Assembly (NCBI RefSeq): GCF_050947335.1
Contig: NC_134991.1
Coordinates: 5,146,001 to 5,210,000 of the forward strand
Length of the DNA stretch: 64,000 nt
Reading direction: 5' to 3'
Origin: Megachile rotundata
Taxonomy: Eukaryota > Arthropoda > Insecta > Hymenoptera > Megachilidae
Position numbers and translations under genes: made by a program
Part shown: one piece after another, positions 34,525 through 49,400 of the stretch
Layout: every line of letters starts with the position of its first letter
Numbering within the stretch: the first letter of the stretch is position 1
Notes under the pieces: generated by a model
Told to the model about the DNA's origin: nothing
Database searches by the model: none
The model's input: the letters and a program-made list of their open reading frames with translations, nothing else

Positions 34525-37500
34525 ATGGCAGCAATAAGACATACGTTACAAAGAGAGGTGTTTACACCCAGTGATGAGAAGTTACTAAGCATATGTTATG
34601 TCAGTAAAGCATACAAAAAGAAAAAAATGAGCTTTTTATGCTTAACTACAACTACAGATACACCTTCATCTTTACTTTTGTATCAAGTTAAGAAAAATGA
34701 TAAGAATGTGTTTAAGAAAAAGCAATCATGGTCATTAAATGACATTCAAACTGTGGATGGAGTTAAAAATGATTCTATGGATATAGAATTACACATTGAC
34801 AAAGTGTATAAATGGTCAGCAACAGCAGCACAAGAGCGAAGAACATTTATAAGCAATTTATATACTTATTCTTGTAATTTAGAACAAAGACCCCAATTTA
34901 AAAATATTCCAAAAGAATGGCTTATAGATCCTAGTTCACTGAAAGAAAGTGACAGTATTACTTTCACACCAGGTAAATGTTTCTTGTGTGTAATGATTGA
35001 AGCTCCATATTTTAATCTAAACAGGATATACATATTATTATTTTCATATATAAAATTAGAAGTGATACATTTTCAGAGCTTCTTACATCACCTATTTCAT
35101 CAAGTTATCAACCTATTACTGAAAAAGAAGCTATTGATTTGAAACAAATGATGGAAAACTGTGAATATGCAGTGTCTAATGCTGAATTATTTATGGAAAA
35201 CCTATCTAAGGACCTATCAATTCTTGATGGGGTAAAATTAAATTTTAATATACTAACTATTCTATGAGTCAAATAATCTAAAAAAATATTGTTACATTTT
35301 GAAATTACGTACTAATATATTTCAGAAATATGGTTATTAAAATATGTAGAAAATATAGTTTTTCTTAAAGTAGTCTAGTAATTTAATTTTTTGTTTGTAA
35401 TTAGTGAAAATTAATTTTTAACAATAAATTTAGGAAAATGTCCAATCAGTTTTGGCATCGGAAACACATGTAACTCAACTGATGAATAGCATAGAAGAAG
35501 CAATAATAGAAGCATCAATTGTTGAAGCTCGTCTTGCAAATTATGATGAAGCGCTTGGTAGAATTAGAGAAGTTATGGCTCGTGTGGGTCAAAAAAATCA
35601 AGCTATTCATACAGCTAACAGTAATGCAAGACTTCTATTAGATCAATTAAATACAGTAATTGTAAGCAATTTTTATATTAGAAATTAAAGTATATAATGT
35701 ATATAATTTAATTAAAATGTATAACACAAATTTAATTAATTTTATCTTTTCTATACAAAATTTGTAATTTTAATTTTGTAAGTCGCAATTAGATATTTCA
35801 CCAACACATCAGCATTCTTTAAGTGAGGCTGAACTGCCAGGAGATAAAGAAGAGCTTAGTCAAGCAGGTGCTGCTCTTTTAAAAGCAATAACAGCTCCTT
35901 TACCACCAGGACTTGACAAGCTGAGTGCTGTGACTGAACAAAAAAGGCGTCTTGATAAACTTAGAGCAAAATTTTCCATAATTGTTGCCAGGCATCTAAA
36001 TAACCTCTTCATACATTTGGTATGTATATTTAAATAAACAAATAAAACAAATTTTCATTATAAAACAAATTTTGCTTTATAGGGTAATGATGTTGGAGAT
36101 GTATCAATGTCAGTGACAGATTTAATTCTTCCAACACATCAAACAGTTCATCATGAACTTGAACCATACACTGAATTGATGCAATTGCTAAAAGCATTAG
36201 ATAATAAGGCCTTTGTGCAATTAACCAAGGTTTATACAGATACAATGAGTAAGTTGTATAAAAGAGATTTAAAACGATTCTTTGAAGAAGCCAAAAACAA
36301 ACTTATTTGCAAACGTTTTCCAGGTGGGTGTAATACATATTTTTATTTCTAATTAAAATAAGCTTCATTTTGTTTTTAATGATGAAATATTTTTCCAGCA
36401 AACACATCAAAATCTAGTGGCCAGAAAGCAGAAGATTTATTAAACCCAGCACCCATTTGTTTATTAAGTGGCGAAACATGGGCACCTGTAGGAGAAGGGA
36501 ATCTTTTGGATTCAGTTTTGGATTGTATGCTGTCACAGATGCAACCAGTTTGTCTTGCTGAACAAGCTTTTTGTATTTTATTTTTGCAATTAGATTCTGT
36601 TCTTTCCCCATCAAAAGTACGTAAATCATTGATACGGATATATTGCAATAGTTAACAACTAAATATTTATCTGAATATGTTAGAGCAGTGAAATGGAAGA
36701 AGCAGATAATATTAGTAATGGAGCTGCAAGTCCTGAATCAGTAACATCTACAGCAAGTAAAAAGTTAGAAAGACAAGTTAATGAAGAAGTACGTGCAACA
36801 ATGGCAGCTATATTTCCATCATTAGAAACTGAATTAAATAATTTTATTAATTTTCTAGATAAAATTGATAGTTTGTAAGTTTGTTTCATAAAACTTGGTT
36901 TTCAACCTATTTTTATTTTATTTTTATACTAATATGCAGTTTAATATTCTAGTTGGTGTATGTACGTACTGGTACGCTTATCACAACATGTTATGTCAGC
37001 ACAAGATACTGGTTCCTTTTTATCTATGACATTTGCTTCTGCTTTAATTCAAGTTAAAAGAGCATTTGACAAATTTATGCAAGCACAGTTACAATCAATT
37101 TTGTGTGATACAAAAGTTAATCGTAGAAATAAATGTGGTATATTGCCATATGTAGAAAATTTCGAACCATTTGCAAGAACGGCAGAAAAAATCTTTAAGA
37201 ATTCGGATAGAAAAGTTGATCTTGAGAAATGGTATACAAAATTAGTGAGTACGATGTTTGAGGCTATTGTTATTCATAGTAGAGATCATCATAAAACTCC
37301 ACAAGAAGTTATTAAAATGGGTAAGATTAAAATTCCAGCAATTTTTGTATTGTTTTATTATATGTTTACTTATACTATTTATATAATAGTTGTCAAATTT
37401 TAGAAAATTTTCATCATTTATATGATCTTTTATCACAATTGAAAATATCTGTTCTTGATCATGAAAGAAAAGAAGCAAAACAAAAATATCAAGACGCTCT

Positions 37501-38039
37501 ACGTGCGTATGTTACACAATATTTTGGAAGACCTCTGGAAAAGCTTAATGTTCGTTGTTTATATATCTTAACTAGTACAATTAATTTTTAAAGTAGTTAC
37601 AATATATAATATACTTGTAGCTATTCTTTGAAGGCGTACAAGCCAAAGTTGGTGCTGGAGTTAAAGAATCTGAAGTCAGTTATCAAATGGCTTTTAGTAA
37701 GCAAGAACTGAGACGTGTTGTAAAAGAATATCCTGCACGAGAAGTTAAAAAGGGCCTGGAAAATTTGTACAGAAAAGTTGAAAAACATCTGTGCGAGGAG
37801 GAAAATTTATTACAAGTAAGTAAAATAGATATTTCTTTGTATATTTTGTTACTAAATACCCCATGGTGTATATTTGTTCATTTCAGGTTGTTTGGCGTGA
37901 AATGCAAGGTGAATTTATTGCACAGTATATATACATAGAAGAATTAATTCAAAGATGTTACCCAGATAGTATGGTAACACTTGAATTTACTATTCAGGAC
38001 ATTTTAGAATTTTTCTCGGAAATAGCACGATCTCACTAA
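34525..38039 (+). CDS. Exoc1: exocyst complex component 1 (Sec3), complete, 11 exons, 859 aa
   Basis: A subunit of the octameric exocyst that tethers post-Golgi vesicles to the plasma membrane. Exons: 34525-34972, 35077-35231, 35434-35661, 35783-36019, 36083-36323, 36399-36616, 36684-36874, 36953-37320, 37404-37549, 37621-37815, 37887-38039. Phase is kept through all junctions. The first exon encodes the N-terminal PH-like domain (MAAIRHTLQREVFTPSDEK onward), which in the family binds phosphoinositides and Rho GTPases. Exons 2-3 are helical (coiled-coil region). The C-terminal exons carry the conserved helical-bundle sequence (FFEGVQAKVGAGVKESEV; FSKQELRRVVKEYP; CEEENLLQ). The protein ends in ARSH, and human EXOC1 (894 aa) is slightly longer. 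The donor after exon 9 reads GTTCGT, a weak site, but the family alignment (RPLEKLN then LFFEGVQ) supports it. Confidence 0.97.
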
Positions 38040-38068
38040 GAAATTCATTATTCAAGAACTGTACAGTC

Positions 38069-38074
38069 AATAAA
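38069..38074 (+). promoter_or_regulatory. AATAAA polyadenylation signal for Sec3
   Basis: AATAAA lies 30 bases after the stop codon, followed by A+T-rich sequence. The convergent gene on the other strand ends at 38567, leaving about 500 bp between the two stop codons. Confidence 0.6.
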
Positions 38075-38566
38075 TGCATAATATGTTTAAGTATTTAAAA
38101 TGAAATGTAATTATAACGATATAATATAATTTCTTCACAATAGAATTATAAATATTTTTGCTTAGTAACATTAAAACATTTATTTGATCTTTAATTTTTC
38201 TCCAGTGTTAACGAAAATCATTAAAAAATAAGATTTATTTTGATTACTTAGTTTATTTAATGTAATAATCATACATTTATTAAAAATAGAATCTGAAATT
38301 TAACAAAACAGAAATAATACAATAATTTGTCTTCAATAAATTGTATTTTTAAAATCAACATATTTTTCTATTTTGTCTATAGAAAAATATAAATAACTAA
38401 GACGTGTTTGATATAGATATTTTTAATGAAATTTTATATTCCTTAAAAGAAAATAAATACAAGAGCAGGTATAATTTTGAACTACAATTTTTAGTTATAA
38501 AAGAACAGTTACAATACTTATTACATGATACTATGTTTCATTTAAATATCTACCTTAATAAAAAAA

Positions 38567-39601
38567 TTATTCTTCTTTTGGTTTTGGCGTTGGTGGAGTA
38601 AAATTAAGCCATAGCATTCCATTATACCTTCCCTGAAAATTTAAATACTATTAGAAATCATTTCAATTAATATGTAACCTTATACTGGTATATCAGTTGA
38701 ATATATCCACAAATAATACACTGGAATAACAAGTAACCCTTTAACCACTATAAAAAACTTGTTTTAAACTTGTTTCCTAAATAATGAGTAATTATTATAA
38801 CACATTCTTCACTTTAATAAATTTAAGATAGGAAAAATACGTTTGACATTAATAAAAGAGCTGAAAAATCATAGAAGAAAGTAGTAATTGAAGATGTACG
38901 AAGGTTACAAATTGTTCCAGAATACTGTTCTAAGATTAAAAGTTAGAGTTATTTTATAGAGATACGTACAACTGCTATTGTAGCAATAAGTGTAACAACA
39001 CTAACTGCTAATTGCAAATTGTATCTTTGATTAGCTTTGTCATATGCTTCTTTCCATGAACCACAAGGTACAGGTACTTCATCTAAGTGTGGAGGTCTAA
39101 CATCATGAGGTATATCATGAGATGCACGAGCACCTTCAATAAGAATTTATTATTAATTAAACTTAACAGATAAGGATATACGCATAATAAAAACATATAT
39201 ATAATTGAAAGATCATATAAGAAAAGACATGAAATTTTATTTAAAAAATAAAGGTTATTGTGACAAGCTATATAATTTTATACGTATTTATTAAGGAACC
39301 TTTAGCACTGTTTAATTAGAAAAGGTATTTCAACATAACGTTATAGCTTAATAAGTAAATAACGTCATAAGTAATTGTATACACAAATATAGTATATATT
39401 TTAATTTAAATTACATATAAATTTATATAGAAATGATAATTCATAACTAATACTGAATATTTTCAAGATGTAACAAAACTAAGGAAAACCGATATTACGT
39501 AATATCTTCTAAATACCTAAATAATATAATGAAAAAAATAATATTATTAACTCACCGGTTCGTGTAGTTTGGATTATCGGTCGTAAAAGCTGTCGAAACA
39601 T
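38567..39601 (-). CDS. Deltameth_res-domain mitochondrial protein (deltamethrin resistance prag01-like), 91 aa, 3 exons
   Basis: Minus-strand exons: 39556-39601, 38970-39133, 38567-38632, all GT-AG, phase kept, 276 nt. The protein starts MFRQLLRPIIQTTRTG, an Arg-rich amphipathic leader typical of mitochondrial import. It continues with the family signature ASHDIPHDVRPPHLDEVPVP and GSWKEAYDKANQRYN, then one hydrophobic membrane segment (LAVSVVTLIATIAV), and ends GMLWLNFTPPTPKPKEE. This order matches arthropod prag01/Deltameth_res proteins, small inner-membrane proteins thought to be related to a cytochrome c oxidase subunit VII type. The function of this copy is inferred from that family only. 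The gene is convergent with Sec3. Confidence 0.9.
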
Positions 39602-40895
39602 TTTATTATTTATATAGTGGCTTAACTTTAAATTAAACGTAAATTTCTATCACAACCCCGACAAGTACTTCCAGCCACTAGATACTCAATAAAACGACCG
39701 TGGCACGAATATTGGCATATGATACATAGAAAGGAAAAACACTTGTCGAAAATAATTTGATAAATTTGGAATAATTTCATATATTTTTTATTAAAAATTA
39801 TAACGTTTGTTTGCGCTAAAATATAGTAAGTCTATATTTTTGCTCTAAAATTTTAATAATCATTATTTTAAAACATTCTTGTGTACGCGTCTTTAAGGCA
39901 TTTAACCATTATACTTTAATCTAAAGATAGGCAACTGTATTCGCAAGTAATGCATAGATACGCACTCGTATGCGCTGACAGGTAGACGGTTCTCAAATTT
40001 TTTGAATTGAAATTTCTTTACTACATTCCTAAATTTTTTAAATTTGTATTTTAACAACTTAAAAATTTAATATTCCTCTCTAAATTTTAAGTTTTTAATT
40101 TTCCAAATTTCTGAATGACCATATTTGACGCAGTTTTATTCTATGTGGTTCAATGTACCATATTGAGCATTGAAATACTAGATTTAAACTCTATAAACAT
40201 TCGCTTACCGTTTATACTGAACGAATGTAAAGAACAGGTTCCGCTCTTGCTCGTTTAGTATAAACATATCCTAATGAAAACTAATGAACATTGAGCTCTA
40301 TCCTAACTATACCCAAATTTATTAGAGAGTAACAGAGGAAACAACTAAATAAGGATAGATTCAGTCTCAAGTTATATACATGTCATTGATTTCTCTCCTC
40401 ACTTCATTATTACTTCCTATATTAAGTAGTGTTCTAGTTAGGATAGAACTGTATGCTAACAAATTAGAATACATTTGGTTAAAGTTTTATTTTAGCACAT
40501 TTTAAGACATAAGTATTCAACACAGACTCTGTAAAATGAATGCAAGTCAGTAGTTTGATCATTACTACAAAATAATTCTTAAAATATTTTATTACACACA
40601 TACTTTTGTATAATGAAAGTAAACGCATTTAAACTAATTACTTTTTCTCTTTTTGTACATAATGATTACAAAAGTAAATAATAAAAATACTCATTATTAT
40701 GTATATTCTCAAGTAGATAATATGTATGTTTTTTTTTACTTATCAGCAAAGGGAAACAATTGTTTCATATCCACCATTTTACATTTTTAATGTTACACTT
40801 AATTTGTTCCTGGAAACGTATATTAATATAATGCCAATTTTATTATTTGATTTTATACACTTATATTGCATTATGAAATTTCCAGCTAATATAGC
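39602..40895. other. intergenic region between the prag01-like gene and Rheb 3' end
   Basis: No gene is recognised. A short decayed AATTT/AAATT repeat of the minisatellite family is at about 39985-40115. Minus-strand sequence just left of 40896 is the Rheb 3' UTR, with a TTTATT (AATAAA on the minus strand) at 40839-40844. Confidence 0.5.
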
Positions 40896-43800
40896 TCAAG
40901 AAATAATGCAATTTGACTTTTCTTGTACATTTCCATCTGCTTTTTCAATTTCAATCAATAACGTATGAAAAATATCTGCAACAGACTAAAATGAAACAAC
41001 AGATTATGTTACATTAGTAGGCATTACTAGAACTAATAACATAAATGCATAATAACATTAAAGATAATAATATACATATACCTCATTTTGTTTTGCACTG
41101 GTTTCTAGGAAGGCTGCATGCCAAGAGTCTGCTAATCGTTTGCCCTGTTCTGTTGTTATCATTCGATCTACGTACAAATCTGTTTTATTTCCTACTAATA
41201 CAATTGGAACACTAAAATATAAACATATATTTTGTTAGATATAACATTAAGGTATTCATTTTTATACATAAAATAAATAAGTAATTAATTAATAACATAC
41301 TGGACTTTTCCTGTTATATCCAATAACTTGTCATAAATAATTTGTACAACTTCAAAACTCTTTGCACTGGTTATGCTATATACCAAGACATAACCATGGA
41401 TGTCCATAGAATACTGTGCAGGAAATATACTATATTCATCCTGACCTGCTGTATCTACCAACTTAACTTCATAATCTTGACTATTTACTCTGGTACTTTT
41501 TGTAAATGCTGAAAAACATGTAAATGAATTGTATAAGAAGCAATAATAAACTCATTAGTAGAACCTACATCTTTTAAAATTTTCCTGCACTTTTAAATCA
41601 CATTTATAAAATGTTTACTTAAGTTCAAATATATCCAAAAGATATTACAAAATATGTTAATATATTCTTCCCATCTAAATTTAACACATTGAATGCCATG
41701 GGGAACACCAGTAACTGGCAACTCCCAAGATTATTAAGAATACATAATTTGAATAAATTTTGATGTGAAAACATAAAAAAGGCATTTCAGCACTACAGGG
41801 AATACAGATGGACCCTCATTAAGATAAATGTATTACACGTGATTACATATTTTAACTTATCTGTTGCAAATAATATTTCACTATAATATGTAACACATAA
41901 TATAAAATTCATATTGAACAGCAGCCAAGCTATATAGAATTAGCATGACACTCAACATATTAAAAAAATGGTTTTCAAACAAGATGTAGGATACTACCGT
42001 ATTAAGTGCATTTAACATAGCAAATAGAAATCATAAATTATACTTAAATCTTACACAGAACCGAAATAGTAATAATTGAAGTAATAATTCATGCATATTA
42101 CTAACGATGCATCATGCTGTAATGAAATCAATTTTGTAGATTGTGTTGATTCTTGTACTTGAATATATATGAAAGAAATTGAAGAAATTTGAACGATTAA
42201 TTGGCTAAAAAAACCAGTCTTAAAAAACAGCATATAATCTGTCACAAAATTTCACCTTACCATTTACGTTTACATTGTATTGTAGAAATATAATTATATG
42301 CAGTGAAATTAAATCAGGTGTCTTCTAACTTCTAAAATTTAGTCAAATCTTAAACATTTAAAATAATATGTTTAATTTTATAATCAATATAATTGTAATT
42401 TTAATTTGATAAATGTACTTACATTAAATTAATACCATTTAAACAAAAATGGTATTATTTGTATTATAAATGAATAGCAATAGTTACTTTACAACTAATA
42501 ACAGTTATTGCATCTACAAATGTTTCTAAATATTTCACATTTATTTCGTAGTATACAAAATAAGTAATTGTAAAACAAATTTTTATATTTTTAAAGCCAT
42601 AAAACTTAAAATTGGTAATGTAAAAAAGTAATTTAATAAAGCAAAATTATACATAAAATCAAAAATCAGAATTAAGTTTGATAATTATTGAATTTTTATA
42701 AAAGAAAAAAAAAATAATCTAACATAATTAAATATAAACTCAGTATCTATAATAATTTGTATATGTCAGTTTCTAACATTTTTATATATGTCTGAAATAA
42801 GTGTTAGCTGCATAATAAAAATAATAGTACTACTAAATAAACAGAATAAACTTTCTTATATTTAAAACAATAATATCACAATGATATCCTATAACAATAT
42901 TAACAACTTAAAAACATTAATACTGTTTATAGTATTGTAAGTAATATACTAATGACTGTGAGCAGCATTACGTTTACAAGAATACAAATTAAACACATAT
43001 GCAAACATTATTTACAAACTGTATTCAAATATAAATGCAATCATTCAAACTAAGCATTTATGTTAATAATTAATATATATAAAATTAAAACATATTTTAA
43101 TGTAAATCTAATCTTTATTATATCGCTAATTCAACAAATAATAAAATTTGCATCAATTTGTCTCAATGTAATTTTCACTTACTTCATCTTTCTGTATCAT
43201 TGACTTTTGTTACTAGAAAATATGTAAGGTGAGTCTAAAAAGAGTACCAATATTTATAGATATTTTTACATTTTAAAATAAATCAATAACCCCACTAAAC
43301 ATTCTCTTGTAGGTAATTTTTTTAAAATATAAATCCTTCAAATTGTAATGAAATGGAATTTTATTCATCTGCACTCTATTCTCATAAGTTAATGCTGGCT
43401 TTCAATTACATACTCATACCTAACTTTTTGATATCTGAACTATAGTCAAATACTGAATCCAGTTATGTGGGTATCTAATCTTATAATGAATGCTTTTAAA
43501 CATTTGTTTATATTAAGAATAAATTACATATGTGTAGTCAAACATCAACTTCTGTTGTAGGATTAACAAAATAATAATGAAGAGGCAAATTAGCAGACTC
43601 GAATTATTCAGTTATTAGAATTACCTTGTCTTCAATTGGTTTGAATAAATAGAGTTCTATCGTACTGATCATACATATACATAATAACAGGTGCATGCAA
43701 CTTAAAAACAAATTGAAAAAAAGAACATAAAGAACTTAATAATATAAATGATATATCAATATACATTTTATGAATAATAAAAAGTACTTCGAATGACTAT

Positions 43801-45629
43801 TATGATATAACAAATAATTTGCAAATTTATTTTTAGCAGATTTTTCTTTAATTTTAAAATGTACAATATGCCAGTAAATATTGTAGTCTTTTTAAGACTC
43901 ATCCTATATGATATTCTATATCCATTATAAGTTAGATTTCCATTAAATCAAAAGTATAACTACTTTGATGCTTTACATAATTATAGAAAAATTAATTTAT
44001 AGTTTCAATATGTACTAAAACTTGTATATTTGAATCTTGAAGCTAGAGTGTATTAAGTTCAGTGTTTCAAAAAAGTAACATTTTACATGTATCCTTACAT
44101 TATTTAAATTCCTCAATTTTTGATATAGTAATATACAAATAATGTTGTTTGCTTAATGCACAAATATTTTAAGTTCACTTTTAACATTTTTGAAACATGT
44201 AAAAATACAATAGTACTTTAGTATTTCGTATATATGTATATTAGTATTTAATGAGCAATAAATATTAGAGTCTTCATCATTAAAACATTTGCGCAACCAG
44301 AATAATACATTAAAGGGTTAAGAATAAACAAATATATTAATTATAACAAACTTATAAAGTATGATATTTATGCAATGTACAGAGACATTTAAATAATATT
44401 TGTTGAATATAAAATCTCAAATCTTACAATCAGTGGACTGATAATATTTGTGCACTAAACCATCAATATGAAATCCATATCTTGTCTAAGGTTATTATAT
44501 CTAACTTTATTTTCTTCTAAAACTTGGAAAGCATAACTAAATACACTCTGATTCTGGAGTCCAGATATGTGATTTTATTATACAAGTAAATTGAAATATA
44601 AATTTAAAAGTTGATAACCATTAACAATGTAAAAACATTAAAGATGTTTATTTTTGATTTAAGTATATCTACTTTATCGGATATAGTACATCAAGTAAAA
44701 TATTTTTCTATTAAATAATAAGTTTTCATGAACCTATTATCTGTTCACAGCATGAATTACTAACAGAATGTGCAGAAAATACTACTAACAGTGTCATTAG
44801 AAATCTTTGAAGTAGCGTGTAAGACGATACAGGGCTTCTTACTATTTTCTATAGTAGGGTCATATGAATCCACAAACTGTCCCTCGACGAACTGTATGCT
44901 CAATGATGACTTGCCTATTAAAATTAAATAAATATCAATTAAATACATTATATTATTGCTATTAAATATTTTCATATACATGTATGAAAATTATTTATAA
45001 CAATATATAAATAAGCTAGAACTATTAGTTATTTATAAATATTCGTTATACTGTACATGTTCTTTAACAGTAACATAATTCTTTATAATTTCACTTTTAT
45101 CATTTTTTTTAATTAATATATATCTTAGTATAAACATAGTAGTAGTAGTAATTGTATTAATAATAATAATAAACAACTAAAAGTAAACATCCATTTATGT
45201 ATGTATACTTTTAGAATCGTGTATTTGACATTAATATATTGTTTATTTATGGTTAAAAACAGATTTTTATGTCTCCTGGAAAACATACTCTTTTTTAATT
45301 ATGTCACTTTTGAAAAACAGGTACAATAGCAAATTTAATTATCTAAAAGTATGTATTTTAGAAAAATTAAAAAATGGTTATTAATGCCGTTGTATAATAT
45401 AATTGTTCTATAATGTACAATATTTTATCTAATACATTGAATATAATAGTTAGAACAGACATTTCAAATATAATGCATTACAGTAACAACTAATGAGAAT
45501 AAAAAGTAATAATTATATATTTAACGTATTATTTTAATAAATTTGTCTTATCATTAATTATAATAAACAACTTTTATTACCTACGGATCTATAACCCATA
45601 ATGGCTATTTTCCTCTGCTTTGGTGGCAT
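40896..45629 (-). CDS. Rheb: Rheb small GTPase, complete, 5 coding exons, 182 aa
   Basis: A Ras-family GTPase that activates TORC1 on lysosomal membranes and is switched off by TSC1/TSC2. Minus-strand coding exons: 45581-45629, 44843-44914, 41301-41508, 41082-41211, 40896-40985, with phase kept and 549 nt in total. The start is MPPKQRKIAIMGYRSVG. The P-loop GYRSVGKSS has the Arg typical of Rheb where Ras has Gly12. The effector region is FVEGQFVDSYDPTIEN, switch II is DTAGQDEYS, the base-binding motif is NKTD and the final loop SAK. The C terminus is CIIS, a CaaX box for farnesylation. The second intron (41509-44842, 3.3 kb) is the longest. A splice donor at about 46405 and an acceptor at about 45700 (minus strand) suggest a 5' non-coding exon upstream. 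Confidence 0.97.
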
Positions 45630-46419
45630 TTTTCAGCATTTATATACACAAACGCTGCAACAATAGTCCATAAAGGCTGGTGCATGCTCCAATTAAAACC
45701 TATAAATAAAGACATAACAGAACAGCAAATTTGTAATTTTATTTTATATTCTACAAACAAAATATAATTAAAATAAAAGTTGTTTGCAGAAAAATATTAT
45801 ATGAAAGATTAATATAACATATTAAACTTTGTTATTATAATTATTACTCTATACTATGTATAGGGAAAAAAAAGCATTAATGTTATTATGAAAGTAAATA
45901 AAACAATGTATATAGAGTACATGTGCTTCACAGATTTATTCTTTATGTGTATACTTTTGGCATTATCACATTTGCTCTCTTTATTGCTATAAAATGTAAT
46001 TACATCATGCATGTTTTATAAATAACGTGAACTATTAAAGCATTTGTTTGCTTATAACATTTATTATTATTAATTCTATAAATTAAAAGAATAAAAAGGA
46101 TATGAAAAATTGTATATAAAATACGAAGAATGATTAATTTACTTTTTATGAAATTGAATAGCAAAAAATGTATGAGTTAGAAAGTATGTAAATATCATGA
46201 ACATACATAATTGCATGCGCATGTATATATTTTTAATACGTCAATATATAATACACCTATGAATCAAATGGTAATTAATATTTACTCGAATTAAGGAAAT
46301 CATGCATTCTTTATATTTCAAAATATAAATGGCTCACTCGCCGCAATTGAACTTTTCATTGAACTACGCATTGTTTAATGAATATGCAATGCACTATATA
46401 CTTACCGAAAAAAGGGAAG

Positions 46420-49400
46420 ATACATACATTAGATGCGTTTCACATTAATCAACATATCGATTTCTATTACTCGTCGATTATTTAACGAATTAAAAATTTA
46501 TATTTACACAGTATTTCGCAACAGTTTTATCACCACTAACGAAGAATATTACAACCTTCACTCATTCAGTAACACGATACTGTAGTTTATATAGGAATGT
46601 AATTTTCGTAAGAGGAAGTTTGGAAGCAAACGATGAACTACGCACTTTGAACACATTCAAGGAATTCCACACCCTACTCGATATTAATTAGCGATTTTAT
46701 ATTACAAAATACTATATTACTTTTATAAACGTTTCGCAAAAAATATTTGCACAATGTTCTCTCATTTATTGAATTATACTTACTGAAAAATATATAACAA
46801 TACGAGATCTCGCGAATGCTTGCCAGCGGATATTGCAATCAGGCACGCCATCTGCTAGCAAACATTAAAATTAATAAATTCAAACACATTATTTTTTTTT
46901 TACCATTTCGATTTTTATGTTTAAGAAATGTTATCAGAATAATATATGTAATGTTAAGTTATAATTATATCTGATTACATCAACTCATTCGTTAGTCAAA
47001 TTTACAAATAATTCATTAAAGTGTAGAAAATATCAATTATAAAATATGCATACAAAGTATACCGATCAAGGTTTTTTTTTTAATTAATTCATTAACAATT
47101 GAATGATTATATTATAACCGACAAATATCTTTTAGTTGACGATTGAAATATAATTGTTATTTGATTGATTATTATCAATTAACTAATTGAGAATAATTGA
47201 AAGCTTTTTTAGTTAACAATTTTCCGATCTTTAATTAAACTTTTTCTAACTCCGAATAAAAACTCAACTTTTAATTTAATCACGTCTAATCAAAGATTAA
47301 AATTTATTGTTTAATCATACAATTAATTATAATTAATCGTGCGATTAAAAATTTATTTTAACCCTTCATTGCAATTTCTGCGAATTGATACTTAGAGTTT
47401 ATTTTCTAATTAAAGATCACATTAATTACAATTAATTCCTTAATTGTGAGTTCAATTTTAGTCACTAATTAAATTGATATTTTTATAAAATATTAACATT
47501 CTTATTATTTTTTCTATTATATTTAACATTTTTTTACTTATTGAAAATTGATGTAATTAAATTAAAACTTCCTAAAAGTAATTAATGTGCATATTTTATG
47601 TAATTAGTATATTTGTTTTCTGTAGTTGCCAAGCACTTATTTTTATGTTAAATTTTGTTTTTGTTTGCTCAAAAACCTAGAGAACTTGAAACTATATTTT
47701 CTGTTTTCTAGTAAAAAGCGGTACGTATGTAGCAAGTAGTTCTATTTCAAGTACAGATCAGTAAATCGCAGTACACGAAAAATCAAAAGCAAAACCGGTT
47801 TAGAAATAACGATCCTTCATAAAAAAATTCACGTTCTTCGTATCGTGAAGCTTTCTCTAAGAGAATAAAGGAAAGTCAGCATATTTCAAAGAAAAGTCAC
47901 CTGTGAACTATCATTTTGAAAAGATTTTCGCTTTACTTTTTTAGCACTTTTCAGTTGTGAATCTGTGGAGAAAAGTGTGTTGATTGTTTTGAATTTAAAA
48001 ATGTAAACCTGTAATTCAAGGATTTATTTTACTGTGATTAATACTTTCTTCAATGAATTGATTTGAAAATCGTAAAAAAGTGCCACTGAAAGATCGTTTT
48101 AACGCAGCATATAAACACATTCTCATAAATAAAATAGTGACGTGGAAGTTTAAATTTATGTTCCCTAACTACATCCAAGAGCGCGGTGTGAAATGCTGAT
48201 TACAAACGTCAAACGACTTTTGTTATGTAATTCAAAAAAGAGAAGACGAAGTACTATATGAAAGTTTGATAAACTTTATGACGATCCTATTAAAAACGAA
48301 TTTATTGTACAATAACTTACTACGTATGATTGATGTATAAAGAAGATTAATTTTCTCTAGTTTTCTTCTAGTTTTCTTCTTGAAATTACGGCTATATATA
48401 CAATAAACGATCATCTAGTACACAACGAAATGAAAAGATCGCTAAATTGAACTTTTAAATTAGATTTAAAAAAAACTTTTAAATTAGATTTTTATGTAAC
48501 ACTTGAGTATAGTAGTATTATATTTTGATTTTAATATCGGTAAGGTAACATCTATATTTACTCAGGTATTTTAATGGATGTCAGCTATCACGTGATTGAA
48601 CAATTAATAATAGGATAAAATAATTTATAAATGAAAGGACAAATGTAATTTTTGTTTACTCAACGCGAATTCGATTTATTTTATTTTTTTTAAGTGCTCC
48701 TTAAGTGGATGATTTAGAAGTAGAAGTTCATTAAAATTTGTGCGTAATTCAGAGTTATAAATTATATTTTAAGAATAAATTATTGCTTACTTAATATAAT
48801 AATTAATTGTCTACATTACCTTTGTAATTAGAGGGCCATTGATGAGTGACAATTTCAACTGAATTTTATATTTAAAATTTTTTTCATTTTCTAAATACTA
48901 CTTACATTTTGTTTTTGAAATATTATTTTTCTAAAACATGGAATCTTTGCACTTAAGAAATTGTACACTTAACTTTAATTAAAATGTCATTATTGAACTA
49001 GGTTTTGCTGCTGAGGACTTAAACGATCAGTTAATTAATATAATTATTTTAAGGAATATAAATTATTGTCACATAGGGTTATTAAAAATTACGAATGTAT
49101 TTGAGTGAAATCAACAGATCAAATGAATAATTGTTTGTGTCCAATAAATGTTTTTATACAATCATAGTAACATTTATGTATAATGTGAATTTTAAAAGTT
49201 AGTACTTTCCCCTGTCTATTACTTTATATATCAAATGCCTATGCAGAATGACGTTGATAACTTTACTGGTTTACAACTAGAAGAATGTCGTTAAATTTCC
49301 TTTTTATCGATATAAGATCGATTAAACCAGCTAGACATAGCGAAAATTATTAACCGACTTCGAAAAAGGAGGAGGTTACTCAATTCGATCAGTATATATT

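Noticed and set aside
36030..36889. Minus-strand frames of 69-90 codons opposite Sec3 exons
   Set aside because: Antisense shadows of conserved Sec3 coding sequence.
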